This document shows positions 27,451-35,700 of a DNA stretch of 43,880 nt, one piece after another. The notes beneath the pieces are model-generated. The model was given only the letters and a program-made list of their open reading frames with translations, was not told the DNA's origin and did no database searches. Origin of the DNA: Hyphomicrobiales bacterium (lineage in GTDB: Bacteria > Pseudomonadota > Alphaproteobacteria > Rhizobiales > Devosiaceae); NCBI GenBank assembly GCA_004144345.1, contig SEEL01000028.1, forward strand, positions 1-43,880, read 5' to 3'. Positions within the stretch are counted from its first letter, which is position 1; every line of letters begins with the position of its first letter. A program made the translations under genes and the position numbers.

Positions 27451-27475
27451 TTGACTTTGTGTCCGTTATAGCGGA
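27451..27475 (+). promoter_or_regulatory. Candidate kbl promoter with overlapping operator
   Basis: TTGACT at 27451-27456 is a good -35 box. Immediately after it TCCG-TTATAG-CGGA (27462-27475) is a near-palindrome in the -35/-10 spacer, the ideal position for a repressor such as the divergent XRE-cupin protein. The -10 box (around 27475-27480) is weak. Confidence 0.5.
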
Positions 27476-27499
27476 ATTTCTTCCATATTGGAGGATGCG

Positions 27500-28696
27500 A
27501 TGCAGCCAGGCTTTCTCGATTACCTCACCGCCACGCTGTCCGACATCGAGGCGCAGGGCTTGCTGAAACGCGAGCGCCTCATCGCGACGCCGCAATCGGG
27601 TCGCATCGGCCTCGCCGATGGCCGCCGCATGGTGAACCTCTGCGCCAACAATTACCTCGGCCTCGCCGATCACCCTGAAATCATCGCTGCCGCCCGCCAC
27701 GGACTCGACCGCTACGGCTTCGGCATGGCCTCCGTCCGCTTCATCTGCGGCACGCTCGATCTCCACCGCGAACTCGAGCAATCGGTGGCGCGCTATCTCG
27801 GCAAGGACGACGCCATCCTCTTCGCCGCCTGCTTCGATGCCAATGGCGGCCTGTTCGAGACGCTGCTCACCGACGAAGACGCCATCATCTCCGACAGCCT
27901 CAACCACGCCTCCATCATCGATGGCGTGCGCTTGTCGAAGGCCAAGCGCTACCGCTACCAGACCTCCGATCTCGACGATCTCGAAACCCAGCTGAAGCAG
28001 GCCGTCGCCGACGGCACGCGCTTCCGCCTCATCGCCACCGATGGCGTCTTCTCGATGGATGGCCATGTGGCGAAGCTCCCCGAGATCTGCGCTCTCGCTG
28101 AACGCTATGGCGCCCTAGTTATGGTCGATGATTGCCACGCCACCGGCCATCTCGGCGCCGAGGGCAGGGGTACGCCCACCCTCACCGGCGCTGGCGACAA
28201 GGTCGACATCATCACCGGCACCTTCGGCAAGACGCTGGGCGGCGCCATGGGCGGCTTCATCGCGGCCGCGCAGCCGATCATTGATCTGCTCCGCCAGCGC
28301 GCCCGGCCCTATCTCTTCTCCAACGCCCTCGCGCCCTCGGTGACCGCTGGCTCGCTCAAAGCCATCGAGATCGCCCGGGCCGCCGATGATCGCCGTGCCC
28401 AGCTTACCCGCAACACCCAGCGCTTCCGCGCCGGCCTCACCGCCGCCGGCTTCGAGCTGCTTCCCGGCGATACGCCCATCATTCCCGTGATGCTCGGCGA
28501 AGCTCAGCGCGCGCAGGATCTGGCGGCGGCGCTCGACAAACGCGGCGTCTATGTCGCCGGCTTCTTCTTTCCCGTCGTGCCCAAGGGCCGCGCCCGCATC
28601 CGCACGCAGATGTCCGCCGCGCTCACCGATGCCGATGTCGATTTCGCCATCGGCGCCTTTGCGGAAGCGGGACGCGAACTCGGAGTCATCCAATGA
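27500..28696 (+). CDS. kbl: Glycine C-acetyltransferase (2-amino-3-ketobutyrate CoA ligase)
   Basis: A 398-residue PLP enzyme of the alpha-oxoamine synthase family that splits 2-amino-3-ketobutyrate with CoA into glycine and acetyl-CoA, the second step of threonine catabolism. The PLP lysine is K244 in [22 protein letters not shown] supplies the aspartate and histidine that hold the cofactor. Length and residue numbering match characterised Kbl. ATG 27500 is chosen for its GGAGG five bases upstream, rather than the TTG at 27488. It overlaps tdh by four bases (ATGA). Confidence 0.96.
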   Translation: MQPGFLDYLTATLSDIEAQGLLKRERLIATPQSGRIGLADGRRMVNLCANNYLGLADHPEIIAAARHGLDRYGFGMASVRFICGTLDLHRELEQSVARYLGKDDAILFAACFDANGGLFETLLTDEDAIISDSLNHASIIDGVRLSKAKRYRYQTSDLDDLETQLKQAVADGTRFRLIATDGVFSMDGHVAKLPEICALAERYGALVMVDDCHATGHLGAEGRGTPTLTGAGDKVDIITGTFGKTLGGAMGGFIAAAQPIIDLLRQRARPYLFSNALAPSVTAGSLKAIEIARAADDRRAQLTRNTQRFRAGLTAAGFELLPGDTPIIPVMLGEAQRAQDLAAALDKRGVYVAGFFFPVVPKGRARIRTQMSAALTDADVDFAIGAFAEAGRELGVIQ

Positions 28697-29718
28697 AAGC
28701 CCTCGTCAAGGCAAAGTCCGAACCCGGCATCTGGATGGAGGATCGCCCCATCCCCGAAATCGGTCCCGAGGACGTACTGGTTAAGGTCCACAAGACCGGC
28801 ATCTGCGGCACCGACATCCACATCTACAAATGGGATGACTGGGCCAGGAAGACCGTTCCAGTGCCCATGATCACCGGCCACGAATATGCCGGCGAGATCG
28901 CCGCCATCGGCCCCGACGTGAAGAACCTCAAGGTCGGTCAGCGCGTCTCCGGCGAAGGCCATGTCGTCGGCATGAAGTCGCGTGCCAGCCGCGCCGGCAA
29001 ATTCCATCTCGACCCCGACACCAAGGGCATCGGCGTGAACCTGCCTGGCGCCTTCGCCGAATACGTAAGAATCCCCGCCTTCAACATCGTGCCCTTGCCC
29101 GATGCCATCGACGATGAACTCGGCGCCATCCTCGATCCGCTCGGCAATGCCGTCCACACCGCGCTCGCCTTCGATATCGTCGGCGAGGATGTGCTGGTTA
29201 CCGGCGCCGGTCCCATCGGCATCATGGGCGCCGCCGTCGCCCGCCATGTCGGCGCCCGCCACGTCGTCATCACCGACATGAACCCCGAACGCCTGGCCCT
29301 CGCCTCCGAGATAGCCGACGTCGTCCCGGTCAACATCAAGACGCAGAATTTGCGTGAGGTGATGGACAGGCTCGGCATGAAGGAAGGCTTCGATGTCGGC
29401 CTCGAAATGAGTGGCGCCCCCGCCGCCCTCGACCAGATGACCGATCACCTCGTGATGGGCGGTCGCGTCGCTCTCCTTGGCGTCCCCGCCCAACCCTTCA
29501 TCTTCGATCTTTCGAAGATCGTCTTCCGCATGATCACCCTGCGCGGCATCTACGGCCGCGAAATGTTCGAGACCTGGCACAAGATGCTCGCCATGCTCGA
29601 ATCCGGCCTCGACGTGCGCAAAGTCATCACCCGCCGCATGAAAGCCGACGACTACGCCGAAGCCTTCAAGCTCGCCGCCGGCGGCGAAAAGGGCAAGATC
29701 GTCCTGGATTGGGGCTAA
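28693..29718 (+). CDS. tdh: L-threonine 3-dehydrogenase
   Basis: A 341-residue medium-chain dehydrogenase that oxidises L-threonine to 2-amino-3-ketobutyrate with NAD+, feeding Kbl. Catalytic zinc ligands C38 and H63-E64 are present ([21 protein letters not shown]), as is the NAD motif [11 protein letters not shown]. All four structural-zinc cysteines of the E. coli enzyme are replaced (G93, S96, S99, D107) with no gap in the alignment. It is translationally coupled to kbl by an ATGA overlap. The stop is three bases from the stop of the opposing HNH-like gene. Confidence 0.96.
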   Translation: MKALVKAKSEPGIWMEDRPIPEIGPEDVLVKVHKTGICGTDIHIYKWDDWARKTVPVPMITGHEYAGEIAAIGPDVKNLKVGQRVSGEGHVVGMKSRASRAGKFHLDPDTKGIGVNLPGAFAEYVRIPAFNIVPLPDAIDDELGAILDPLGNAVHTALAFDIVGEDVLVTGAGPIGIMGAAVARHVGARHVVITDMNPERLALASEIADVVPVNIKTQNLREVMDRLGMKEGFDVGLEMSGAPAALDQMTDHLVMGGRVALLGVPAQPFIFDLSKIVFRMITLRGIYGREMFETWHKMLAMLESGLDVRKVITRRMKADDYAEAFKLAAGGEKGKIVLDWG

Positions 29719-29721
29719 GCG

Positions 29722-30318
29722 CTAGAACGTGATTTCGTCGTCACGCTCGGCGGGTTGCCCGTCCTCTGAAGCAACTTCCAAGTGCAGTCGTTCGTGGCAT
29801 GAGTCGCAGACGGCTACGAGTTCGAAGAGGAACTCGTCGTACAGATGCTTGTAGGAAGTGTGGTGCACCTGTGTCGCCGGTTTTGTGCCACACCCCTCAC
29901 ATAGACCACCTGCGCGCTTAAGAACTAGGGACCTCTTTGCCTGCCAACTGTGTGACAGCAGGTATGAGTTGTAGGCCTCATAGAACTCCGACGACTTGTT
30001 GAGTTGCAGCTCAATGTGGCGTTGCCGAATGTCGTCTTCCTCTGCCTTCTTCGCCTCGTCGAATTTCAACGAGACGGTTTCGTCGACCCAGGTCAAATCG
30101 TCGTGCTCTGGACGTCGTGTGACGGACTGGGACCTCCAACCGCACCTAACACACATGCCTTTGATGTGCGTCGATCCATTGGATGCCCTAAAACGACGCA
30201 GCTCCATTGTTGCATGCTCACACTCGTAGCGCTGCCTCATAGCGGCGAGTTCAGCTTCGAGTGAGTCAGTATGAAAAAGAAAATGCTGCTTACCGGTCCG
30301 TCGGTCAGTGACTCTCAA
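29722..30318 (-). CDS. HNH-nuclease-like protein with additional zinc cysteines, atypical composition
   Basis: A reading frame of about 198 residues with a C-terminal HNH-type fold: CEGC, then VHHTSYKHLYDEF, then CDSCHERLH, the zinc-supported beta-beta-alpha-metal nuclease module. The N-terminal half has a second possible zinc site, CEH ... CVRC. The middle is charged and helical (EAKKAEEDDIRQRHIEL). G+C is much lower than that of its neighbours; one 60-base line (29941-30000) counts to half. No ATG fits: TTG 30318 with AGGTGG upstream is the best start, TTG 30420 is the longer limit. It could be a stray mobile or defence gene, or a domesticated nuclease; function unknown. Confidence 0.75.
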   Translation of the reverse strand: MRVTDRRTGKQHFLFHTDSLEAELAAMRQRYECEHATMELRRFRASNGSTHIKGMCVRCGWRSQSVTRRPEHDDLTWVDETVSLKFDEAKKAEEDDIRQRHIELQLNKSSEFYEAYNSYLLSHSWQAKRSLVLKRAGGLCEGCGTKPATQVHHTSYKHLYDEFLFELVAVCDSCHERLHLEVASEDGQPAERDDEITF

Positions 30319-30440
30319 TTCCCACCTCTTCCTGTTCGCCCGAACAAACAGTGAACATACGGTGAGCCTCGATGATCTGCAAGGGTCATTGAATCCGGTC
30401 GGACGACCGGCTAGAGGCAAACTAAATCGAGTCTTTCATC

Positions 30441-31475
30441 ATGCCCCATCATCCGCGCGTCTTTTCCGGCACCCAGCCCTCGGGCGATCTGCATCTCGGC
30501 AACTATCTCGGCGCCATCAAGCGCTATGTCGAAATGCAGAAGACGCATGAGTGCATCTATTGCGTCGTCGATATGCACGCCATCACCGTCTGGCAGGAGC
30601 CCGACGAGCTGCGCCGCTCCATCCGCGAAGTGGCGGCGGCCTATGTCGCCTCGGGCGTCGATCCCAAGAAGAACATCGTCTTCAACCAGTCGCGCGTGCG
30701 CCAGCATGCCGAACTCGCCTGGGTGTTCAATTGCGTCGCCCGCATGGGCTGGATGGAACGCATGACCCAGTTCAAGGACAAGAGCGCCGGCAAGAATGCC
30801 GAAAACATCTCGCTCGGCCTGTTCGCCTATCCTTCGCTGATGGCCGCCGACATCCTGCTCTACAAGGCCACCCATGTGCCGGTGGGCGATGACCAGAAGC
30901 AGCATCTCGAACTGACGCGCGACATCGCCGCCAAGTTCAACAACGACTACGCCAGGTCCATCGCCGAGCAGGGGCTCGAGGCCGATTTCTTCCCCATCAC
31001 CGACCCGGTCATCGCCGGCCCGGCCACCCGCGTCATGTCGCTCAAGGACGCCAGCAAGAAGATGAGCAAGTCGGACACCTCGGAAGGCGCCCGCATCCTG
31101 CTCATGGATGATGCCGACCAGATCAGTAAGAAGATCAAGCGCGCTACCACCGATCCGGAGCCGCTGCCGTCGGAAGAAAAGGGCCTCGAAGGTCGCGCCG
31201 AAGCGGCGAACCTCGTCGGCATCTATGCCGCCCTGTCCGATACGACCAAGGCCGCCGTCCTCGCCGAATTCGGCGGCAAGGGCTGGGGCGCCTTCAAGCC
31301 GGCGCTGGCCGATCTCGCGGTGGCCAAACTCGCCCCCATCGCCGATGAAACCCGCCGCCTGGTTGCCGATCCGGCCTCCATCGATGCTTTCATGGCCGAT
31401 GGCGCCGCCCGCGCCGCCGAAATCGCCGAAAAGACCATGAAGGAAGTCCGCAGCATCGTCGGCTTCATCGGCTAG
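30441..31475 (+). CDS. trpS: Tryptophanyl-tRNA synthetase
   Basis: A 344-residue class I synthetase that charges tRNA-Trp. The HIGH-type motif is HLGN at 18-21 within [16 protein letters not shown], and KMSKS is at 207-211. Length is normal. The ATG at 30441 lacks a strong Shine-Dalgarno sequence. Its upstream sequence is the low-GC HNH-like region, so its promoter must lie inside or before that gene, and the ancestral murJ-trpS spacing has been broken. Confidence 0.97.
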   Translation: MPHHPRVFSGTQPSGDLHLGNYLGAIKRYVEMQKTHECIYCVVDMHAITVWQEPDELRRSIREVAAAYVASGVDPKKNIVFNQSRVRQHAELAWVFNCVARMGWMERMTQFKDKSAGKNAENISLGLFAYPSLMAADILLYKATHVPVGDDQKQHLELTRDIAAKFNNDYARSIAEQGLEADFFPITDPVIAGPATRVMSLKDASKKMSKSDTSEGARILLMDDADQISKKIKRATTDPEPLPSEEKGLEGRAEAANLVGIYAALSDTTKAAVLAEFGGKGWGAFKPALADLAVAKLAPIADETRRLVADPASIDAFMADGAARAAEIAEKTMKEVRSIVGFIG

Positions 31476-31484
31476 TCAGCGGTT

Positions 31485-31517
31485 GGCCGAACGAGCCTCC
31501 TCCAGGCTCGCTCGGCC
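31485..31517 (+). terminator. Hairpin after trpS, probable terminator
   Basis: GGCCGA + CGAGCCT (31485-31490, 31492-31498) pair with AGGCTCG + TCGGCC (31504-31510, 31512-31517), a 13-bp stem with one A-C mismatch and a five-base loop. Only a weak T-rich run follows, so termination may be partial. Confidence 0.6.
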
Positions 31518-31580
31518 GCCCTTGTTCAAATCCGCACAGGGTGGAACAATGCCCACCCATAGGCAGCACGAGGCGGCGGC

Positions 31581-32051
31581 GTGGCTGAACTCGATTATTC
31601 GCGAAAATTCCTCGTCCTCATCGACGACACCAAGGAATGCGACCGCGCGGTGAGCTTCGCCGCGCATCGCGTCAAGCGCACCGGTGGCACGCTGGTGCTG
31701 CTCTCGGTCATCGACAGCGAGGATTTCGGCCAGTTCATCGGCGTCGCCGACGCCATGCGCGCCGAAGCCCGCGACGAAGCCGAGCGCATGCTCGACACCC
31801 GCATCGCCCGCATCCGCGACATCGGTCAGGTCCGCACCGAAACCGTCATTCGCGAAGGCCGCCCGGAGGAAGCCATCGAGCAGCTGATTCTCGCCGACCC
31901 CGGCATCGGCATTCTGGTCCTCGCCGCCGGCCAGTCCGACAAGGGCCCCGGCCCCATGGTCACTCATTTCGCCGCCCACAACCGGCTCCACATCCTCGTC
32001 ACCATCGTCCCCGGTGCCATGACCAACGAAGAAATCGTCGCGGTGGCCTAG
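31581..32051 (+). CDS. Universal stress protein UspA family
   Basis: A 156-residue single-domain Usp protein (KFLVLIDDTKECDRAVSFAA, LVLLSVIDSEDFGQFIG, then IGILVLAAGQSDKGPGPMV). The ATP-binding glycine pattern near the C-terminus is only loosely kept, so nucleotide binding is uncertain. It begins with GTG behind GAGG. Position after trpS and before the Nfu gene is conserved in rhizobia. It probably has a general stress role; the partner is unknown. Confidence 0.9.
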   Translation: MAELDYSRKFLVLIDDTKECDRAVSFAAHRVKRTGGTLVLLSVIDSEDFGQFIGVADAMRAEARDEAERMLDTRIARIRDIGQVRTETVIREGRPEEAIEQLILADPGIGILVLAAGQSDKGPGPMVTHFAAHNRLHILVTIVPGAMTNEEIVAVA

Positions 32052-32178
32052 CCTGCGCGGTGCCCGCAGTCGGCGCCCTCTCCCGCGGCCGCGCACGCGA
32101 CGTTGATGCCAGCTTTCCCCTTGCTATCCCGGTCCGACAAACCTATTTTAGAACCATTCTAACACCACCGGACGCGCC

Positions 32179-32736
32179 ATGTTCATCCAGACCGAAGCCA
32201 CGCCGAACCCGGCGACCCTGAAATTCCTGCCCGGCCGCGACGTCGTCGTCGGCGAGCCGAGGGATTTCCGTTCGGCCGAGGACGCGGCGATTTCGCCGCT
32301 GGCGTCGGGCCTGTTCTCCATTCCGGGCGTCACCGGCGTCTTCCTCGGCTCCGACTTCGTGTCCGTTTCCAAGGACATGACCGAGTGGAACCATCTGAAG
32401 CCGGCCATCCTCGGCATCATCATGGAGCACTTCCTGTCCGGTAAGCCGGTGATCGACGAAGCCGGCATGCTGGCGGCCGAAACCGAAGAGTTCTTCGACG
32501 AGACCGACACCGAGACCGTCGAAGTCATCAAGGAACTGATCTCGACCCGCGTCCGCCCGGCCGTCGCCATGGATGGCGGCGACATCACCTTCCGGGGCTT
32601 CAAGGACGGTACGGTCTACCTCCACATGCAGGGCGCCTGCTCGGGCTGTCCGTCCTCGACCGCCACGCTCAAGTCCGGCATCGAGAACCTCCTCCGCCAC
32701 TTCGTCCCCGGCGTCGAAGCCGTCCAGCAGGTCTAG
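32179..32736 (+). CDS. Nfu-type iron-sulfur cluster scaffold (NifU C-terminal domain)
   Basis: A 185-residue Nfu protein that carries and delivers Fe-S clusters. Residues 1-90 form the Nfu N-terminal domain (MFIQTEATPNPATLKFLPGR, VTGVFLGSDFVSVSKD), and from about 113 the NifU C-terminal domain carries the cluster cysteines C154 and C157 in QGACSGCPSS. A Nfu N-terminal domain plus NifU-C is the standard alphaproteobacterial and mitochondrial arrangement. It has its own strong terminator. Confidence 0.95.
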   Translation: MFIQTEATPNPATLKFLPGRDVVVGEPRDFRSAEDAAISPLASGLFSIPGVTGVFLGSDFVSVSKDMTEWNHLKPAILGIIMEHFLSGKPVIDEAGMLAAETEEFFDETDTETVEVIKELISTRVRPAVAMDGGDITFRGFKDGTVYLHMQGACSGCPSSTATLKSGIENLLRHFVPGVEAVQQV

Positions 32737-32762
32737 CTTCGGCTGGACAGAGCAAGATGAAG

Positions 32763-32786
32763 AAGGCGGCCTTAGCCGCCTTTTTT
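32763..32786 (+). terminator. Intrinsic terminator of the nfu gene, containing the cysW stop
   Basis: AAGGCGGC (32763-32770), loop CTTA, GCCGCCTT (32775-32782), then a T-run to 32786. The opposing cysW gene ends with TAA read from 32774-32772, that is, inside the loop, so the same hairpin sits on both transcripts. Confidence 0.92.
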
Positions 32787-33620
32787 GTTTTCCAGCAGTC
32801 CCTTGGCGACGATCGTCACCACCGCCAGCAGCGTCAGCGTCGACGCCGCGGCGAAGGCGCCCGCGACGTTGAAATCGTTGAACAGCAGCTCGATCTGCAG
32901 CGGCAGCGTCATGGTCTTGCTGCGAATGGCGCCCGACACCACCGACACCGCACCGAATTCGCCGATGACGCGCGCCGTGCACAGCAGCGCGCCGTACAGC
33001 AGCGCCCATTTGATGTTGGGCAGCGTCACGTTCCAGAAGATTTGCCAGCCATTGGCGCCAAGGCTCAGCGCCGCTTCTTCATCTTCGCTGCCCTGCTGTT
33101 CCATCAGCGGAATAAGTTCACGCGCCACGAACGGCGACGTCACGAACAGTGACACCAGGAAGATCGCCCACACCGTGAACATGATCTTGATGCCGAAGCT
33201 TTCGAGCAGCGGCCCGAACAGTCCCTGCGCCCCGTAGAGGAACAGATAGACCACACCCGCGACAATCGGTGAGATCGAGAACGGAATGTCGATGAAGGTC
33301 ATCAGCAGCCGCCGCCCCGGGAAGCGGAACCGCGTTACCAGCCACGCCGCGCACACGCCGAACACGATGTTGATTGGCACCACCACGATCGCCGTCAGCA
33401 CCGTGAGCCAGATCGCATGCAGCGTGTCCGGCTCCAGATTGCTCGCGAGCCAGGCGGCCAGCCCGTTGCGGAAGCCGGTGGCGATGATCAGCACCAGCGG
33501 CATGGCGAGCACCAGCGCGCCCAGTACATAGACCAGCCCGATCAGCGACCACGCCGCCGCCGAGCGCGGCTTCTGCGCGCCGCTCGTGCCTCTCACGTTG
33601 CGATCAGTGCTTGTCTGCAT
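32772..33620 (-). CDS. cysW: Sulfate/thiosulfate ABC transporter permease CysW
   Basis: A 282-residue inner-membrane permease with about six membrane segments. The ABC-permease EAA loop is EAALSLGANGWQIFWNVTLP, and WALLYGALLCTARVIGEFGAVSVVSG is the characteristic CysW/CysT region. It forms the heterodimeric channel with CysT for sulfate or thiosulfate uptake. It starts inside the end of cysT (17-base overlap). The operon stops here at the shared terminator; the expected ATPase gene cysA does not follow. Confidence 0.95.
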   Translation of the reverse strand: MQTSTDRNVRGTSGAQKPRSAAAWSLIGLVYVLGALVLAMPLVLIIATGFRNGLAAWLASNLEPDTLHAIWLTVLTAIVVVPINIVFGVCAAWLVTRFRFPGRRLLMTFIDIPFSISPIVAGVVYLFLYGAQGLFGPLLESFGIKIMFTVWAIFLVSLFVTSPFVARELIPLMEQQGSEDEEAALSLGANGWQIFWNVTLPNIKWALLYGALLCTARVIGEFGAVSVVSGAIRSKTMTLPLQIELLFNDFNVAGAFAAASTLTLLAVVTIVAKGLLENKKGG

Positions 33621-34446
33621 AGCGCAACTGCCAGGCCTGGAGGATATTGGTCAACAGCAGCGACAGGAACGCCACCGCCAGCAGCACCGTCGCGAGTGCG
33701 GCGGCGGCGGGATAATTGTGTTCGTCGAGCCGGATGAAGATCAGCAGCGACACGATCTCGGTCTTGCCCGGCAAATTGCCGGCAATGAACACCACCGCGC
33801 CGAATTCGCCGATGGCGCGCGCAAAGCAGAGCGTCGTGCCTGCCGTGAAGGCCGGCAGCACCAGCGGGAACAGCACCCGCCAGAACACCTGCCGCGGCGT
33901 CGCGCCGAGTGTGCGCGCCGCTTCCTCGACATCCCCCGGAATGTCCTCGAGCACCGGCTGCACCGTGCGCACCACGAAGGGCAGCGAGGTGAACGCCATC
34001 GCGGCGATGATGCCGAGCTGGCTGAAATGCACCTTGATGCCAAGCGGCTCGAGAAACTGGCCGTACCAGCCGAGCGGCGCGAACAGCGTCACCAGCGCCA
34101 GCCCCGCCACGGCCGTCGGCAGCGCGAAAGGCAAATCGACCAGCGCATCGATCAGCCGCTTGCCGGGAAACTCGTAGCGCACCAGCACCCAGGCCAGCAG
34201 CATGCCGAAGAACGCATTGAAGATCGCCGCCGCACCGGCCGACGAGAAGGTGATCCAATAGGCCGACATCGCGCGGGGTGACGACACGATGCGCCAGAAC
34301 TCGCTCCAGCCCAGTCCCGCCGTCTTCAGCAGCATTGCCGACAACGGCAGCGCCACGATCAGCACGAGATAGCTCAGCGTGACGCCCAGCGTCAGGTTGA
34401 ATCCCGGCAGCAGATGCTTCCGCTTTATCGTGCCTGCCGTCGCCAT
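33604..34446 (-). CDS. cysT: Sulfate/thiosulfate ABC transporter permease CysT (CysU)
   Basis: A 280-residue permease, partner of CysW. It has an N-terminal membrane segment (LGVTLSYLVLIVALPLSAML), the EAA loop EAARTLGATPRQVFWRVLFP, and the LCFARAIGEFGAVVFIAGN signature shared with CysW. It lies 68 bases after the binding-protein gene with a strong hairpin between, so it may be translated at a lower level than the binding protein. Confidence 0.95.
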   Translation of the reverse strand: MATAGTIKRKHLLPGFNLTLGVTLSYLVLIVALPLSAMLLKTAGLGWSEFWRIVSSPRAMSAYWITFSSAGAAAIFNAFFGMLLAWVLVRYEFPGKRLIDALVDLPFALPTAVAGLALVTLFAPLGWYGQFLEPLGIKVHFSQLGIIAAMAFTSLPFVVRTVQPVLEDIPGDVEEAARTLGATPRQVFWRVLFPLVLPAFTAGTTLCFARAIGEFGAVVFIAGNLPGKTEIVSLLIFIRLDEHNYPAAAALATVLLAVAFLSLLLTNILQAWQLRYADKH

Positions 34447-34464
34447 TGGCCCTCATGAAATAAC

Positions 34465-34490
34465 GGCGGCGCGGAGATGCCCGCGCCGCC
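34465..34490 (-). other. Hairpin between sbp and cysT
   Basis: GGCGGCGCGG (34465-34474) and CCGCGCCGCC (34481-34490) are perfect 10-bp arms around AGATGC, lying just after the binding-protein stop and before cysT. Read on the minus strand it is followed by GTTATTTC. In ABC-transporter operons such structures stabilise the binding-protein mRNA and reduce read-through into the permease genes; that role is inferred here. Confidence 0.7.
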
Positions 34491-34514
34491 CGAAAAACTT
34501 TGCCGTAACCGCGA

Positions 34515-35510
34515 TTACTGGTTCAGGAACACCTTGTCGAGCAGCCCGCCTTCGGCGAAGTGCTCCGGCTGCACCTTGTCCCAGCCGCCGAACACGTCCT
34601 CGACGGTCACGAGGCGCACTTCGGGGAACTGGCCGGCATACTTGGCCACCGCCGCCTCTTCATGCACGCGGTGGAAGAAGGCGCCGGCGATATCCTGGCC
34701 CTCGGGCGAATAGAGGTAGTTGAGATAGGCCTCGGCGATCGCCCGCGAGCCGCGCGCATCCACCACCTTGTCGACCACCGCCACCGGGAACTCGGCGAGG
34801 AGGCTCACCGCCGGGCTCACGGCGTCAAACTTGTCTTCGCCCGCGATCTTCAGCGTGCCCAGCACTTCCGCCTCGAACGTGATCAGCACATCGCCGATAC
34901 CATTCTCGACGAAGGTCGTCGTCGCGGCGCGGCCGCCCGTCTCGAACACCGGCACATTGGCGAACACCTTCTTGAGGTATTCCTCGATCTTCGCCTCGTC
35001 GCTCGCATATTCCTCGGTCGCCCAGGCGCGGGCGGCGAGATAGGTGTAGCGGCCATTGCCCGAGGTCTTGGGGTTCGGGAAAATGATCTGCACGCCGTCC
35101 TTGGCGAGGTCGGCCCAGCCATTGATCGCCTTCGGGTTGCCTTCGCGCACGAGGAACGCCGGCAGCGAGTAGAAGGGCGAGGCGTTGTTGGCGAACTTTG
35201 CCTTCCAGTCCGCCGCCACGTACTCGGCCTTGGCCAGCGTATCGATGTCGATCACCTGGTTGAAGGTCACGACGTCGCCCTCGAGGCCTTCCTTGATCAG
35301 CCCGGCCTGCTTGGACGAACCGGCATGCGACTGGTTCACCGTCACCGTAACGCCCGCATCGGCGGCGTAGGACGGCACGAACTTGGCGTTCACTGCCTCG
35401 AACAGTTCGCGCGAGATGTCGTAGGAGACATTGAGGATGTCGGTGGGCTGGGCCAGCACCGGGCTGCTCAGCGCAGCGGCAAGGGCAAGACCGGAAAGCA
35501 GCTTCTTCAT
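34515..35510 (-). CDS. sbp: Sulfate/thiosulfate-binding periplasmic protein
   Basis: A 331-residue periplasmic solute-binding protein. The first 20 residues are a Sec signal peptide (MKKLLSGLALAAALSSPVLA, cleavage after A). The mature part has the family pattern ILNVSYDISRELFEAVNAKF, NQSHAGSSKQ and NPKTSGNGRYTYLAA, whose SGNGR loop contacts the sulfate. It captures sulfate or thiosulfate for CysTW. ATG 35510 is preferred since it gives the signal peptide; the frame upstream to 35684 is not protein-like. Confidence 0.95.
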   Translation of the reverse strand: MKKLLSGLALAAALSSPVLAQPTDILNVSYDISRELFEAVNAKFVPSYAADAGVTVTVNQSHAGSSKQAGLIKEGLEGDVVTFNQVIDIDTLAKAEYVAADWKAKFANNASPFYSLPAFLVREGNPKAINGWADLAKDGVQIIFPNPKTSGNGRYTYLAARAWATEEYASDEAKIEEYLKKVFANVPVFETGGRAATTTFVENGIGDVLITFEAEVLGTLKIAGEDKFDAVSPAVSLLAEFPVAVVDKVVDARGSRAIAEAYLNYLYSPEGQDIAGAFFHRVHEEAAVAKYAGQFPEVRLVTVEDVFGGWDKVQPEHFAEGGLLDKVFLNQ

Positions 35511-35630
35511 ATCGATTGGATTCCCTGCGGATTCATACTGGCCATGGCAGATGCCCGCTGCACCGCCCCGCGCAAAGCCCCAAATCCCTGATCCGGATAG
35601 GTAATTCCCCGCGCCCCCGCCCCGCGCAAT

Positions 35631-35664
35631 GGCATTGCCCATGCGGCTTGCGGCATGGAATGCC
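35631..35664. other. Hairpin in the tsaB leader region
   Basis: GGCATT (35631-35636) and CCATGC (35639-35644) pair with GCATGG (35653-35658) and AATGCC (35659-35664): a 12-bp stem with a two-base bulge, 36 bases before the tsaB ATG, in the region divergent from sbp. It could be a 5' leader structure of tsaB or an operator; no clear promoter was seen beside it. Confidence 0.4.
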
Positions 35665-35700
35665 GTTGCCGCCGCCCGCGTCACAGCCTATCTCTCCGCC

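Noticed and set aside
29722-30440. Insertion sequence around the HNH-like gene
   Set aside because: No terminal inverted repeats, target duplication or transposase could be found by eye at the edges.
30300-30440. T-box or trp-leader attenuator before trpS
   Set aside because: No T-box core or run of tryptophan codons; the stretch is the 5' end of the HNH-like gene.
32051-32772. Degenerate cysA after cysW
   Set aside because: The sequence beyond cysW is the intact, opposing nfu gene; no ABC ATPase fragment is present in any frame.
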